A DNA stretch of 64,000 nt. Origin: Druceiella hillmani. Its lineage: Eukaryota; Arthropoda; Insecta; Lepidoptera; Hepialidae. How positions within the stretch are numbered: the stretch's first letter is position 1; every line of letters starts with the position of its first letter. The stretch spans positions 40,505,501 to 40,569,500 of the forward strand of contig JAYKKI010000013.1 of the NCBI GenBank assembly GCA_039881145.1, given 5' to 3'. Below the pieces are notes generated by a model. The model had not been told where the DNA came from. It saw nothing but the letters and a program-made list of their open reading frames with translations, and searched no databases. Positions 1 to 9,369 of the stretch are shown in pieces. The translations under genes were made by a program, and so were the position numbers.

Positions 1-195
1 TTTCCCGCTAATTTACTTCAACTGTTTATAAAGGATGCGCGGGAGGGCGGGAGCTGGGCGCGTGGTTAACTAGATGATAAATATGTAATTATTCTCCTCA
101 CTCGACGACGACAGGATTGCACGGGCACGCATCTTATTATTAGTTTGATTAAATTGTTTTGTTAAAGTGGTAAAATAAAAGGTGTTCATGCATAT

Positions 196-1373
196 GTGTT
201 CAATTTTCAGTCTTTAGCATTTTACACACACTGTGCAAGTCACCAACTCAACTTAGCCATTAGTACAGTTTGCACTGTGCTGTCCATTGCATATATACTA
301 CTATTGCTATATATGTCATTGCAACCTTTTTCCGTGAGTCAGTTGGACGAGTTCATATTCTCCAAGAAAAAATGCAAGCTAATTTGCCTAAGGAAAAACA
401 AAACATACTGAAAAAAATGGATGAGGCGAGATGGGTGAAAAGACATATAGCAGTTCTAACATTTTTTGGCGTTTGGACGTCTTTCTGCAATTTTGCAAAA
501 AATTACCGATAAAGGGGATATACGTGCTACAAATGCATTTCCATTGCTGCAAGCTGTAATCTCGCCGGAATTCCTTGTAAGCTTGGTCATCCTCGCTGAT
601 ATTTTAGGAATCACTCTCCCTTTATCTTGGTCCTTACAAGCCATCGAAGTTTATATACTTTCGGCTAAAAAGCTTGTTGATATGACTACAGCGAGCATCC
701 AAAAGCAACGTGATACTTGCACGGATGCATTTGAAAAGCTTTTTGGTAAATTTGAAGGCTTGGCAAATGAAATTGGAACAGAAACCACGGTATGCAGAGT
801 AACCAACCGTCAATCCGACAGATCTGATATTCAGGTACAGTCTGCTAAAGAGTATTACCGATTGTCGGTGTACATTCCTTTTCTGGATTATTGATTGAAC
901 GAAATGTCCTCTAGATTTCCCAAAACTCAGCTGCAGAGAATCAGACAGTTACAAAAGTTACTGTCGCATAAATTTAGTAACGAAGATATAGAGCATGTTA
1001 TTCAAGGTGCTTTATTATATAAAACGACTTTCCTTGTGTCTTATATTTGAAGAGTGAACTAGAAATTTAGCAACAGATGAGAGAAAATTTGCAAAAGTCT
1101 CCAGTGGAGGCCTATAAAAGAAGAACGGCGTTGCCAAACATAAGTACCCTGTGTCGATTGTTTTGTACATTTCCCGTAACAACTAGTACTTGGGAGCGAC
1201 CTTTCTCCACTCTGCGACGACTCAAAACATATCTTCGCAACAGGATCACAGAAGACTATGCATTAAATGGACCAGTCCATTTAATGCATATTCATCGAGA
1301 CATTGCATCCAGACATCGCATTGATGAAGTATTGGATATATTCAGCAGAAAACATAAAAAAACTTTCATTTAA
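196..1373 (+). pseudogene. hAT transposase pseudogene, ZMYM1/DUF4371-like
   Basis: Relic of a cut-and-paste transposase of the hAT superfamily (the group annotated in animals as zinc finger MYM-type protein 1-like). Pieces occur in the right order on one strand but in different frames. Around 217-265 is a THCASHQLNLAI motif, typical of the catalytic RNase H-like fold. Around 400-460 is a KKMDEARWVKRH stretch matching the family's TRW-R-H block. At 466-894 a 142-codon frame covers the helical region and ends in a YIPFLDY-like motif. At 1077-1373 is the C-terminal dimerisation domain, with the landmark TSTWERPFSTLRRLKTYLRN and an IHRDI-type end. Frame changes near 300-470 and a stop near 893, with a further frame change before 1077, mean it cannot make transposase. 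Family assignment is from recognised motifs; the exact hAT subfamily is inference. Confidence 0.85.
1257..1290. repeat. Perfect 16-bp palindrome inside the hAT relic
   Basis: The arms TATGCATTAAATGGAC (1257-1272) and GTCCATTTAATGCATA (1275-1290) are exact reverse complements separated by two bases. They lie in the dimerisation-domain coding region, where hAT proteins usually read LNGLALLHIHRDI. The palindrome may have arisen by a local template-switch mutation in the dead element. Confidence 0.9.
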
Positions 1374-1517
1374 TTATTTGTAACTTTTGCATTAAAATAA
1401 AGATTAACATAAAAAGGATATTATTTACAATTAATTCAGAGAACTTATGAAGACACTCGTTGCCAACTTGATTGTGACCCCCCAGAAAAAAATTCTGGAT
1501 CCGCCCTTGGACACATT

Positions 1518-2415
1518 AATGAGACGCAATAAAATGATCAAAAAAGTTGCTGTAGGTAATGCTCTTAAGTGCAAAATAAAATGGTATAAATAAACATTAA
1601 AAAAATATTAACATTGACTATTTAACGAGATGGACTACAAATGAAAGCAAATGTATGGAAAGTTATAATTTTCTTTTGAACCCTTTCTGAAAGTGTTTTA
1701 TTTATTATTTTGTAACATATTTATCAGTTTGTTTGAGAATTACTTAAAAACTACTAAGTTGATTTGTATTAAACTTATAGCGACACAATACTCAATGTGA
1801 ATAAATGAATGATGAGAGATTCGTTAAATGATACTCGGTTGAGGGTGACTTCTAAGCCAGTATGCCGTTGTTGATGCTAATGTTTCACTAACTCTTTCCA
1901 CCACTTGTATTTATTTCCTCCGGTCATAGGCTGCAACACCCGCTTCATATAAGTTGACCCTTGGTTTTCTGAGATTTGTCTTGACTCGTTTTCGTCATGT
2001 TTTCCTTGGTGTATTTCGCTGGATTTTCTATTCATCAGGTCAAATCCTCCATAGAAGCTAGTAAAGAAAACAGGTACTGCTCATGCTGCATATGTGTCTA
2101 AACCATTTTAGGCGCACTTAAGGTACAGATTAAAATTTAAATACTTATTTGACCTAATGTTTCCAGATATCTTGACATAAAATTATCAGTACTTAGAGAA
2201 TAAGTCCGAGAGCATGTTCCTAAAACTGATGAATAGAAATTGTTGAGATTATTTTTAAAGCAATTCATTTCAAAGTTTAAGCTAAAATATAACTTACTTT
2301 GACTTGGATTTAGAAAAACCTGAATTTGGAAAATAACCTGCACGTGTAGGTGCGACGTTGTTTCACTAAGGAAAAAGTGCTATTTTTGTCTCGTAGAAAA
2401 CATAATGTAACTGAT
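1518..2415. other. No recognisable feature
   Basis: AT-rich sequence after the hAT end. The minus-strand frame 2137-2343 has no recognisable motif and is taken as chance. Confidence 0.5.
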
Positions 2416-2419
2416 TTTA

Positions 2420-2640
2420 TTTTTAGGTAAAGTTAAATTAGGAAATGTTAAATTAGGTTAGACTGTATTGGATTGGCTTAGGTGTAGGTTAGGTTAGCTT
2501 TTATTACCTCGGGTTACATTAAGTTAGTTTATGTTAGTTAGTTTCGGCTAGCTTAATTTATGTTATGCTGGGTAACGTAGTGTTTTAATAAGCTGTATTT
2601 AGGTTAATTTGGGTAAGGATATGTAAGGTTAGTTAAGGTT
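2420..2640 (+). repeat. Degenerate TTAGG/GGTTA-like block
   Basis: Many short direct repeats of the type TTAGGTTAG, GTTAGTTAG and TAAGGTTAG occur, for example GTAGGTTAGGTTAGC near 2485. They resemble the insect telomere unit TTAGG but are irregular and interrupted. This could be an old interstitial telomere-like insertion or simply the GGTTA-rich low-complexity sequence common in insect genomes. Confidence 0.5.
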
Positions 2641-3995
2641 TACATTGTTATTGAGTTACTATTGTTACAAAGTGTAATATCTTATCAAATACAGTAAGAC
2701 ATGTGAAAATAAACTCTAGTTAGGTACACGTGAGGTTTGCACAAGAGAAAAGAGTTCTCATTTCTATTTTTTGCTCACAACGTCTCCCACTTAATTCGGG
2801 TAGCACTTTTATAAATTGTTCCATTACAGTCATTCCGTACAAGGGTACCATTGAAATTAAAACGTCATTACCATTCTTTCAGTTAAGGAACTTACTGCCG
2901 TGGTTGACGGGTAGTTTTCTCATTATCGCTTTCAATGCTAAAATGAGTAGGGTTACTGAGAAAGAAAGAGAGTAGCCTTATTTCAGTCCTTTATAGATCA
3001 AGAAACATCTGGATTTGAAAAATCATCAAAGAGGTTTGTTATATGCCTGTACTCGGCTTTTCCTTGGTCCCTGTTTGTTCCTTTTTGTCTGTTACCATCC
3101 CTGTTACGTTAATTTAGTTTCTTCATTGTTTTCCGTAGTACAGCTGTAGGTTTTTTACTACCTCGCTAATATTTTATAAACTACAATTAGTAGAATATAC
3201 TACAGTAATTGCTACAGACAAAATTGTTTTCTTTTTTAGTTAGGGACGATTATTCAACCATTTTATTATCGTGGTATCTTTCATTTTCTTCAGTTTTCAG
3301 GATTAGTCTATGCATCTCCTTTTGCGGGTCCACTCCTCAGTACGTCTAAATTTTCCCAAATGTTCTGTAATCTCCTAATGTCCGTTAGTTTCCCATATTC
3401 CTCATTGCATATCGACTATTTCACCTTCTTTTCTTTAATATTCCTTTTAATATTCCTATGTTTTGATCTTAATATTTCCTTGTGTTCTTCCCGTTTCTTT
3501 GTCATTATTGTAATGTAACAATTTTGCTAATAAAAAATTAACGTTGAATATTGGATGAGATCTATTACTTGAAATACATTTTTACCTTTCTAACAATAAG
3601 AGTAGTCAAGGATATCAGCTAGGAATTGCTATTAGTTGCGTTTAAAGTTAAAGTAACCGCAAACAAAAATAAAATTTAAACTTCTTTATGCAATTTATTT
3701 AAATGATTTATTTATATAATTGATATTTAATTTATTATATAAAATAAACCATTTTTTCTATTAGTTTTCGTCCAAAACCATATGTATTTATGTTACGCCT
3801 CTATGTTAAATAATAATCATTTCAGTTAATTTAATTTCAATGCTGGAAGTAAAATCCAATAAACAACATCTCTATTTATGTTCAAACTAAGTACTCAATG
3901 ACTTCATTATGTCACTAACAGAATGTCATGAAACTCTTCACAAAAGAGTTACACTTCAGGAAAACTTCCTACGAATTAACTCATAATTTATCTAA
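2641..3995. other. No recognisable feature
   Basis: AT-rich sequence. The frame at 2730-2975 shows no domain or motif. Nothing else is supported. Confidence 0.5.
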
Positions 3996-3999
3996 GTTC

Positions 4000-4165
4000 A
4001 TTATCGGGTGACGAAAATTATTAGCCTCAGCGGAAAATTCAATCAAAGGTTGAAGTAGATCCAAGCGTTAAATCGCAAATTAGACGCTCATGGATTCCGT
4101 CTCGCTCACAGTCGGTACTTTTAATTATCATCAAACTTATTTTACGAACTTAGTATTCCAGTTTG
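4000..4165 (-). repeat. Dispersed repeat family A, copy 1
   Basis: Read on the minus strand, this matches the segment at 38180-38375 over about 150-190 bases. Shared blocks are GCGTCTAATTTGC, TCTACTTCAACC, TTGATTG and GCTGAGGC. A shared AATTCGTAGGAA block lies just downstream on the minus strand (about 3970). The two copies are strongly diverged and the family is not identified; a mobile-element origin is inferred from the dispersed pair. Confidence 0.55.
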
Positions 4166-4282
4166 AGTCCTTACCAGAGTTTGACGTCCATTCCCTCTTG
4201 ATGAAGTTATTGTAAAATATTTATGTCAAAATTAAAGGAATTTTTTTCCGAAAATTTTAGTAAATTAACTCGATTCAGTATC

Positions 4283-4645
4283 TTAAAAAAATGGAAATAA
4301 TTTTTTATCTAACTTTTTTATGCAAAATTCCTGTGACTGCCGCAGCCATGAGCTTTTAATGGATTCGAATGGATAACCAGAATTAAATGTGGTAAGATTA
4401 AGTTTCTTTCTTAATGCCTCATATCGTGTAAATGTCTTGAGTAGATTGCAAAATCTTACACATCTAAGATTAATTAAATGACTCCCGATAAGAGATGCAT
4501 AAAACGTCATGGTTTCCTGTATAAGGGATAACTTACAAATTAAATTTAACTTACGTAGTTCGAATTTCCAAGCAAATATCCTAAGCATGCCTCCATCTCC
4601 CATCCTCTTGATATATTCTACTATTTTGAGGAATAAAATTTCCAA
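4283..4645 (-). pseudogene. Unassigned 120-codon frame, possible retroelement relic
   Basis: One of the longest open frames in the window. No clear domain is visible. A stretch near the C-terminus reading SGYPFESIKSS, preceded by LRCVRFC and LRKKLNL, faintly recalls the region between reverse transcriptase and endonuclease in Penelope-like retroelements, where a NGYP-type motif follows a RALRIC-type block. That resemblance is weak and could be chance in AT-rich DNA. There is no signal peptide, no splice context and no neighbouring coding signal. Confidence 0.2.
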
Positions 4646-4854
4646 GGTGAAATGATATTTTGACCTTTTTCCATATTTTGATTTTTTTTATTCATTTTCA
4701 TAGGATAAATTTTTTAAATGAACTTACGCTGCAAGTGCAATAAATTTAAGTCAGTCAAAAGAATTAGGGAGTGCATTTTGATGAAAATTGTGTAACCTCT
4801 ATACATAATTTAAATGAGATTATTTGGTAATATATTTATTTTTTAACAGAATAA

Positions 4855-5090
4855 GGACAGCACCATAGTAATGGTAAGAGAAGCCGATCAATCACGAGAT
4901 CTGTAGGTATTATTTATTAGTATATTAATGACACTACAGATTATGTAATTGTAAAAGAAGTCTGGCATTCGCGATATCTGGGGGTGCTGTATTTATAAGT
5001 ATGATGAGAATAATATGGGTATGGTAATGGTAACAGAAGTCGAGCAACGTACCTCAATTGCTAATGCTCAAAAATATATGTATGAACATT
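4855..5090 (+). repeat. Decayed tandem repeat, about 75-80 bp unit, three copies
   Basis: The block GTAATGGTAAGAGAAGCCG recurs in altered form near 4867, 4946 and 5021, each followed by a similar CG-AGATCTG-type segment, a GTATT-TTTAT segment and an AATGA-type segment. The repeat is too diverged to be recent. Confidence 0.6.
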
Positions 5091-6180
5091 TTAAGGAAGA
5101 ATAGGGACAAATTAAGCAATGATGAAAAAAATTAAAGTGCTGTATGTCGTTTGAAAGGGCGTCTTATATAGATCTTAAATATATGTTTCTCATAATTTTA
5201 TTTCGTATACTTTTATCTAATCACATAGATATCATAGGTGTGCTTATATTTAAAGTATGCTGTAGGTAAGGTATTAATTTTTTTCACATTGTCTTTATTT
5301 ATTCATCTTTTTGATGACGCTGTTAAACCTAAAATTATAAAAAACAGGGTTTTAGAATCCCACAAAGAGGTTGTAGGAAAACTGTTACGATGATTCCACA
5401 TATGTTATAGTTTCTAAAATATTTACTAAAATATATATGTCCCACCTTACTTATTAGATAATATTAAATATTTGTTGCGTAAGGAAGTCTATATTCGTTA
5501 TGACTTCAAATAAATTAAATAATTTCATTTCAAACCAGGTAAGGAATCATCAATTCGGGAGCTAGACTCGCACTTGGGCGGTTTTATTTTAATCTTGTAC
5601 CAATAGAATTAGTTATTGGTATTAATTCAGCGCATTACTTTGGCAATATCTGGAATAAATACTTTAATATGTATTTTGAAATAAAAACTCATCTAAATTT
5701 CCTTTTCTACAAATATGGTTGAATAATATATTTATAATTGAAATATGTCAACGGCAGTTTTTAATTATCATTTGCAGAGATTTCCGAATTATATAAACAC
5801 CAGATTAAACATTCTCAAACGTTTCTGAAGACTTTTAAGCGTCTGGTTTCGTTTTCATATACTGAAGAGGGAAATTTATACGATTTAAGGATAATAAAAA
5901 AATATTCAGTCGAATAAAATAACAGTATTAAAGTACGGAGTAGTGTTTGAAACATTTAATGACAATTTGTTTTTGAAAAAAAGGATATTTAAACAAAAGC
6001 GACTCTTTTTTGACTGTGAAGTAAAATAATGCGTTTTTCTTATTTATTATGTTAAGGCTTTTCTTTTACAGTATTGTTAAGAGTCGTGTGGTGAATAATT
6101 AGGCAGGTTGCCGAAATTTGAACTATTTTTGCGATAAATTATAAAGTCGAAGATTGTGAGGCCTTCGGCGTGTTCGTGTT
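5091..6180. other. No recognisable feature
   Basis: AT-rich sequence with no long open frame, repeat or RNA-like structure that I can support. Confidence 0.5.
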
Positions 6181-6184
6181 ATAA

Positions 6185-6228
6185 AAATAATTTTCTCGTT
6201 AATCGTTCGTGTCACGAGAAAATTATTT
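6185..6228. repeat. Inverted repeat, 15-bp perfect arms
   Basis: AAATAATTTTCTCGT (6185-6199) and ACGAGAAAATTATTT (6214-6228) are exact reverse complements around a 14-base loop. Flanking TATAA-type bases extend the symmetry imperfectly. It could be a hairpin or the core of a small foldback element. Confidence 0.85.
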
Positions 6229-6935
6229 ATAATATTTCTTTTAGGATAACATTCAATTTTCCATAACTTTCTCCATTTAGCTATTTTCATGCAGCCTGTC
6301 ATTTACAAGCTATGGAAATTAATTTTTCCTCAATTTAGCACATCAACGTTTAAAGTTGGAGATATTTAATATATTTTAGTCCCAGATATTGATTAGCTGG
6401 AGTGAATAAGATAAGAAAATATGGATGAAGAACATTTCTGCGAAAAGTTATTAGAAAAATGTCGCTCATGTTGTTATTTTAATTCTTATTTGCTTATGAA
6501 GTCATAGTTGTTAACAAAAATTTTAAACTGTCATAACTAATCAATATTTAAAAATTATCTGGAAATTGTTACTAGATGGGGATAAATGGATGGGGAGATA
6601 AATCATATTTAATGACCCTTGAGTCTGCTGTTAATATCTGTAGTACGCGATATGAACGCTCCATTCGATGTCTAATACATTTTACGAATACATATTATAG
6701 TAATTACCTTGTAGAATACTCATAGTAACTGAATTTCATTACGAAGCTATGGCAGAAAACCAGTGTATGAAATAAATAAAACAATATTAGTAAGAGATTC
6801 ATTTGACATTGTTATCGTGAACATATAAAACGTAACATACAGTTGATTAGTATAAAGGAGATTTAGTTCAAAGGCAATAAATTGAAATTATATTAAAGAG
6901 AAATATGGATAAAATCTGTAGTTAAAAATATCGAT

Positions 6936-7010
6936 GAGCGGCCGAGAATCGAACCCGGGTCCTCGCGGTGCGCGGTTATGCGCTCAACCCAACACACCAC
7001 GGTGACGACA
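6936..7010 (-). mobile_element. tRNA-derived SINE head or tRNA pseudogene
   Basis: On the minus strand the sequence has an RNA polymerase III box A region (GTGGTGTGTTGGGTTGAG, about 6982-6999) and a perfect box B, GGTTCGATTC (6946-6955), at tRNA-like spacing. It shares the GGTGTGTTG start and the GGACCCGG-TTC-ATTCTCGGCC end with the SINE at 23.58 kb. No convincing cloverleaf or acceptor stem forms, so a working tRNA is unlikely. The 3' part beyond the head does not match the 23.58 kb copy. Confidence 0.65.
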
Positions 7011-7239
7011 AAATATAGATTTATTGTAATAACAGAAAAAGCAAATAAAAAAATCGACTCATCGTATTAACAGAGACAGCTTAGATTTTTTTTCTCTGGT
7101 TTTCAGATATTTGAAAGCCAAATAATTAGTTTCCACGCGGCTTTAAAAGCACAAACGTGCCTATATGTGTTCCCGTTTAACACATATATCAAAACTTACT
7201 TAACATACTCATTACTGGTATCACGCCCACCTCTCTCGT

Positions 7240-7445
7240 TTATAAGCGACGACCCAAGTAATGACGACTTAATTAAGGGTTGTTTATTTGAGTCGACACG
7301 GAGTTAATTCATATGGAGTTAATCTCTTAAGTGGGTCATAACTGACTCTGAGATCACCTTTATATTATGGAGATAGGAAAATATTAGACTGTAAATACGG
7401 TAATTAAGTAAATTTCCTAAGAAACGTGAAAAGTCAGTGTGATGG
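7240..7445 (+). repeat. Dispersed repeat family C, copy 1
   Basis: This matches 42515-42755 on the same strand. Shared blocks are GACTTAATTAAGGGTTGT-TATTTGAG, GGAGTTAA, AACTGACT-GGAGAT-type, TACGGTAAT and AAACGTGAAA. The copies differ by many substitutions and indels. An old unidentified mobile element is inferred. Confidence 0.6.
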
Positions 7446-7755
7446 AAAATTTCAGTAGCATAAGGATTAAACATTAACTCACAGCTTTTATAGAGAACCA
7501 ATATGTGAGTTTGGTTGGTTTTGCTCTACATATTCTCATTTGCACTATTTTTTCCTATGAATTAGTCACAAAATTACTTTGCTCGCTTCAAATTATAAAT
7601 TTAGGAATAAAATTAACTTTGTAAAAGTCTGTTGTACATATCATCATATTTAGTTCAGTTCATATTTTTCTTCGGTGGGAGGAGAAAAGAGCAATTGTTT
7701 GCTGATATTAAGACTTATTTATTTATCCCAAACAAATGAGATTCCTATTGAATAT

Positions 7756-7975
7756 ATTTGGCGTTAATTTTGTAGAAATTCATTATTCACTCATTCATTA
7801 TACATTAGTAAAGATGATATTTTTGCTAATAACTCATATGAGGATGCTGTAATACAACGAAACCTAGGTCGTGGTGAAGACTTTAAAGAAAGTAGAAATA
7901 ATACGTAGTTTCATTTAATTGTTTAATTGTTTATCACGTAGTTTCATTTAATTGTGAAATGAGCTTCTCATATTG
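7756..7975 (+). mobile_element. Hammerhead-like repeat, copy R1
   Basis: One of four copies of the same repeat in this window. The core runs TATGAGGATG, a short hairpin, CGAAACCTAGGTC, then GTGG (about 7837-7875), followed by a tail with AAAGTAGAAATAAT and GTAGTTTCATTTAATTG. Compared with copies R2 and R4, the first core base is changed (CTGA to ATGA), so this copy is probably inactive. The end of the tail is locally duplicated (ACGTAGTTTCATTTAATTG occurs twice, about 7903-7954). Upstream, at 7756-7790, lies GTAGAAATTCATTATTCAC, the reverse complement of the tail end seen in R4, so the element has inverted ends. Confidence 0.7.
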
Positions 7976-7979
7976 TGCT

Positions 7980-9170
7980 TCTCATGTCAATTATTAAAAA
8001 CGTGTTATCAGATTTTTATCATATACACCGATGCAAAACTTGATAACAATTATTCAAATAACCCATTAATTATTACATAAAAAACGATGTAACAAAAAAC
8101 ACCAATTCTTTTCAAAACCAGTAAACACGAAACGACGAAGGAATTTAGGCCTGCTTGTAGCATCACATCTTTCGTTGCGTTTAGAATATCGACAACCGTT
8201 TGCCTGATCGGACGATCCTTTAAAACTTCTCTCGCTTTTTCACTGACTTACAATTTTTCATGCACACTTACTTGTTTTTGAGTTTTTCCATAGTCTTTTT
8301 TTTAAATACCTCTTTAATTTTATTTTAAAAATTTGCGTAGAAAGTTTTAATATAAATTCCTTGTTTTCTGTTCGTTCTTAAAGAAGGAATGTTCATAATA
8401 TATAATAATGTTAATTGATTTTTAAATTATCTAAAGAAAACAATTTTATAGGTATATTCCATAAACAATTTTCAGGTTATATCCTAGCATTTATTTTATT
8501 TATCAATGTAAAAATTAAAAATTCCAATACATTCATATGTACCTCCTACGACACTCCATTGCCCTCAGATATTTATATCTCCGTCGTAAACAATTTTCTC
8601 TTCAACATCGGCAATAGCGAATAACAAATTCAATAGTGCATAAGCCATTCGTTTTTCCTTTAAATATTTTCCGTCGTAAATCTTTGTTCGTACTTCCGTT
8701 CCTCGTGAACGAAATTTTCAGATAAAAAACTCATTCAACCGTTCCATAGATACATTTCAAACCATAACATAACGTATATTTCTTTTTATTAAATAATGCT
8801 TTACACATGATTTACAGAAGAAAGCAATCGTGTAGTTTTATTACAAGTCTCACCACTTCATCCAAAATAAGGGGATATATCCACGAAAGATGTAAGTAAC
8901 ATTTAAGAAAATGATCGAATTAAAAGGATTTGAATAAACTTTCGCATTTTATTCTATTAATGTTTAGATATTCTCGACGTGATGAAAAATCTTAGTGTCG
9001 TGTAACATTCCTTTCAATGGCTGATGTTTGAATGCGGATTAAAATATCATAGATGACATTTAGATGAACTGAATTGCTTTTAACTTAGTTTTTGCATTGA
9101 TTTTATAATGTCCTAATATGTACATAATTAACTTACCAATATAATTACGGATAATAGAGCGCATCATGTA
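7980..9170. other. No recognisable feature
   Basis: AT-rich sequence. The plus-strand frame 8415-8624 has no motif and looks like chance. Confidence 0.5.
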
Positions 9171-9174
9171 ATTT

Positions 9175-9367
9175 GATCATTACACCGTGAAGGCCTAGGA
9201 TATATTTGATCATGACATTGTAAAGGCCTAGGATATATTTGGTCATGACATTGTAAAGGCCTAGGATATATTTGATCATGACATTGTAAAGGCCTAGGAT
9301 ATATTTGATCATGACATTGTAAAGGCCTAGGATATATTTGATCATGACATTGTAAAGGCCTAGGATA
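9175..9367. repeat. 33-bp minisatellite, six units
   Basis: Six head-to-tail 33-bp units, each with TTGTAAAGGCCTAGGATA at its centre, start at 9175, 9208, 9241, 9274, 9307 and 9340; the last is incomplete. Units 2 to 6 are nearly identical (one T-to-G change); the first is more diverged (TTACACCGTG). Because 33 is a multiple of three, two minus-strand frames stay open through the array, but this is a by-product of the repeat, not a gene. Confidence 0.95.
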
Positions 9368-9369
9368 AA

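Larger units (their letters stand above)
1..1509 (+). mobile_element. hAT DNA transposon, right-hand part
   Basis: The segment carries a decayed hAT transposase and ends in a hAT-type terminal inverted repeat. The last bases, TCTGGATCCGCCCTTG at 1494-1509, are close to the complement of the usual hAT start CAGGGGCGGATCC. GACACATT at 1510-1517 would be the candidate 8-bp target-site duplication, but the left end lies outside the window or is lost, so this cannot be confirmed. Bases 1-195 include a GC-rich patch (about 35-65) and show no coding match; whether they belong to the element is unknown. Confidence 0.75.

Noticed and set aside
9175..9367. CRISPR-like array
   Set aside because: Units are directly adjacent, with no unique spacers, and the sequence is eukaryotic.
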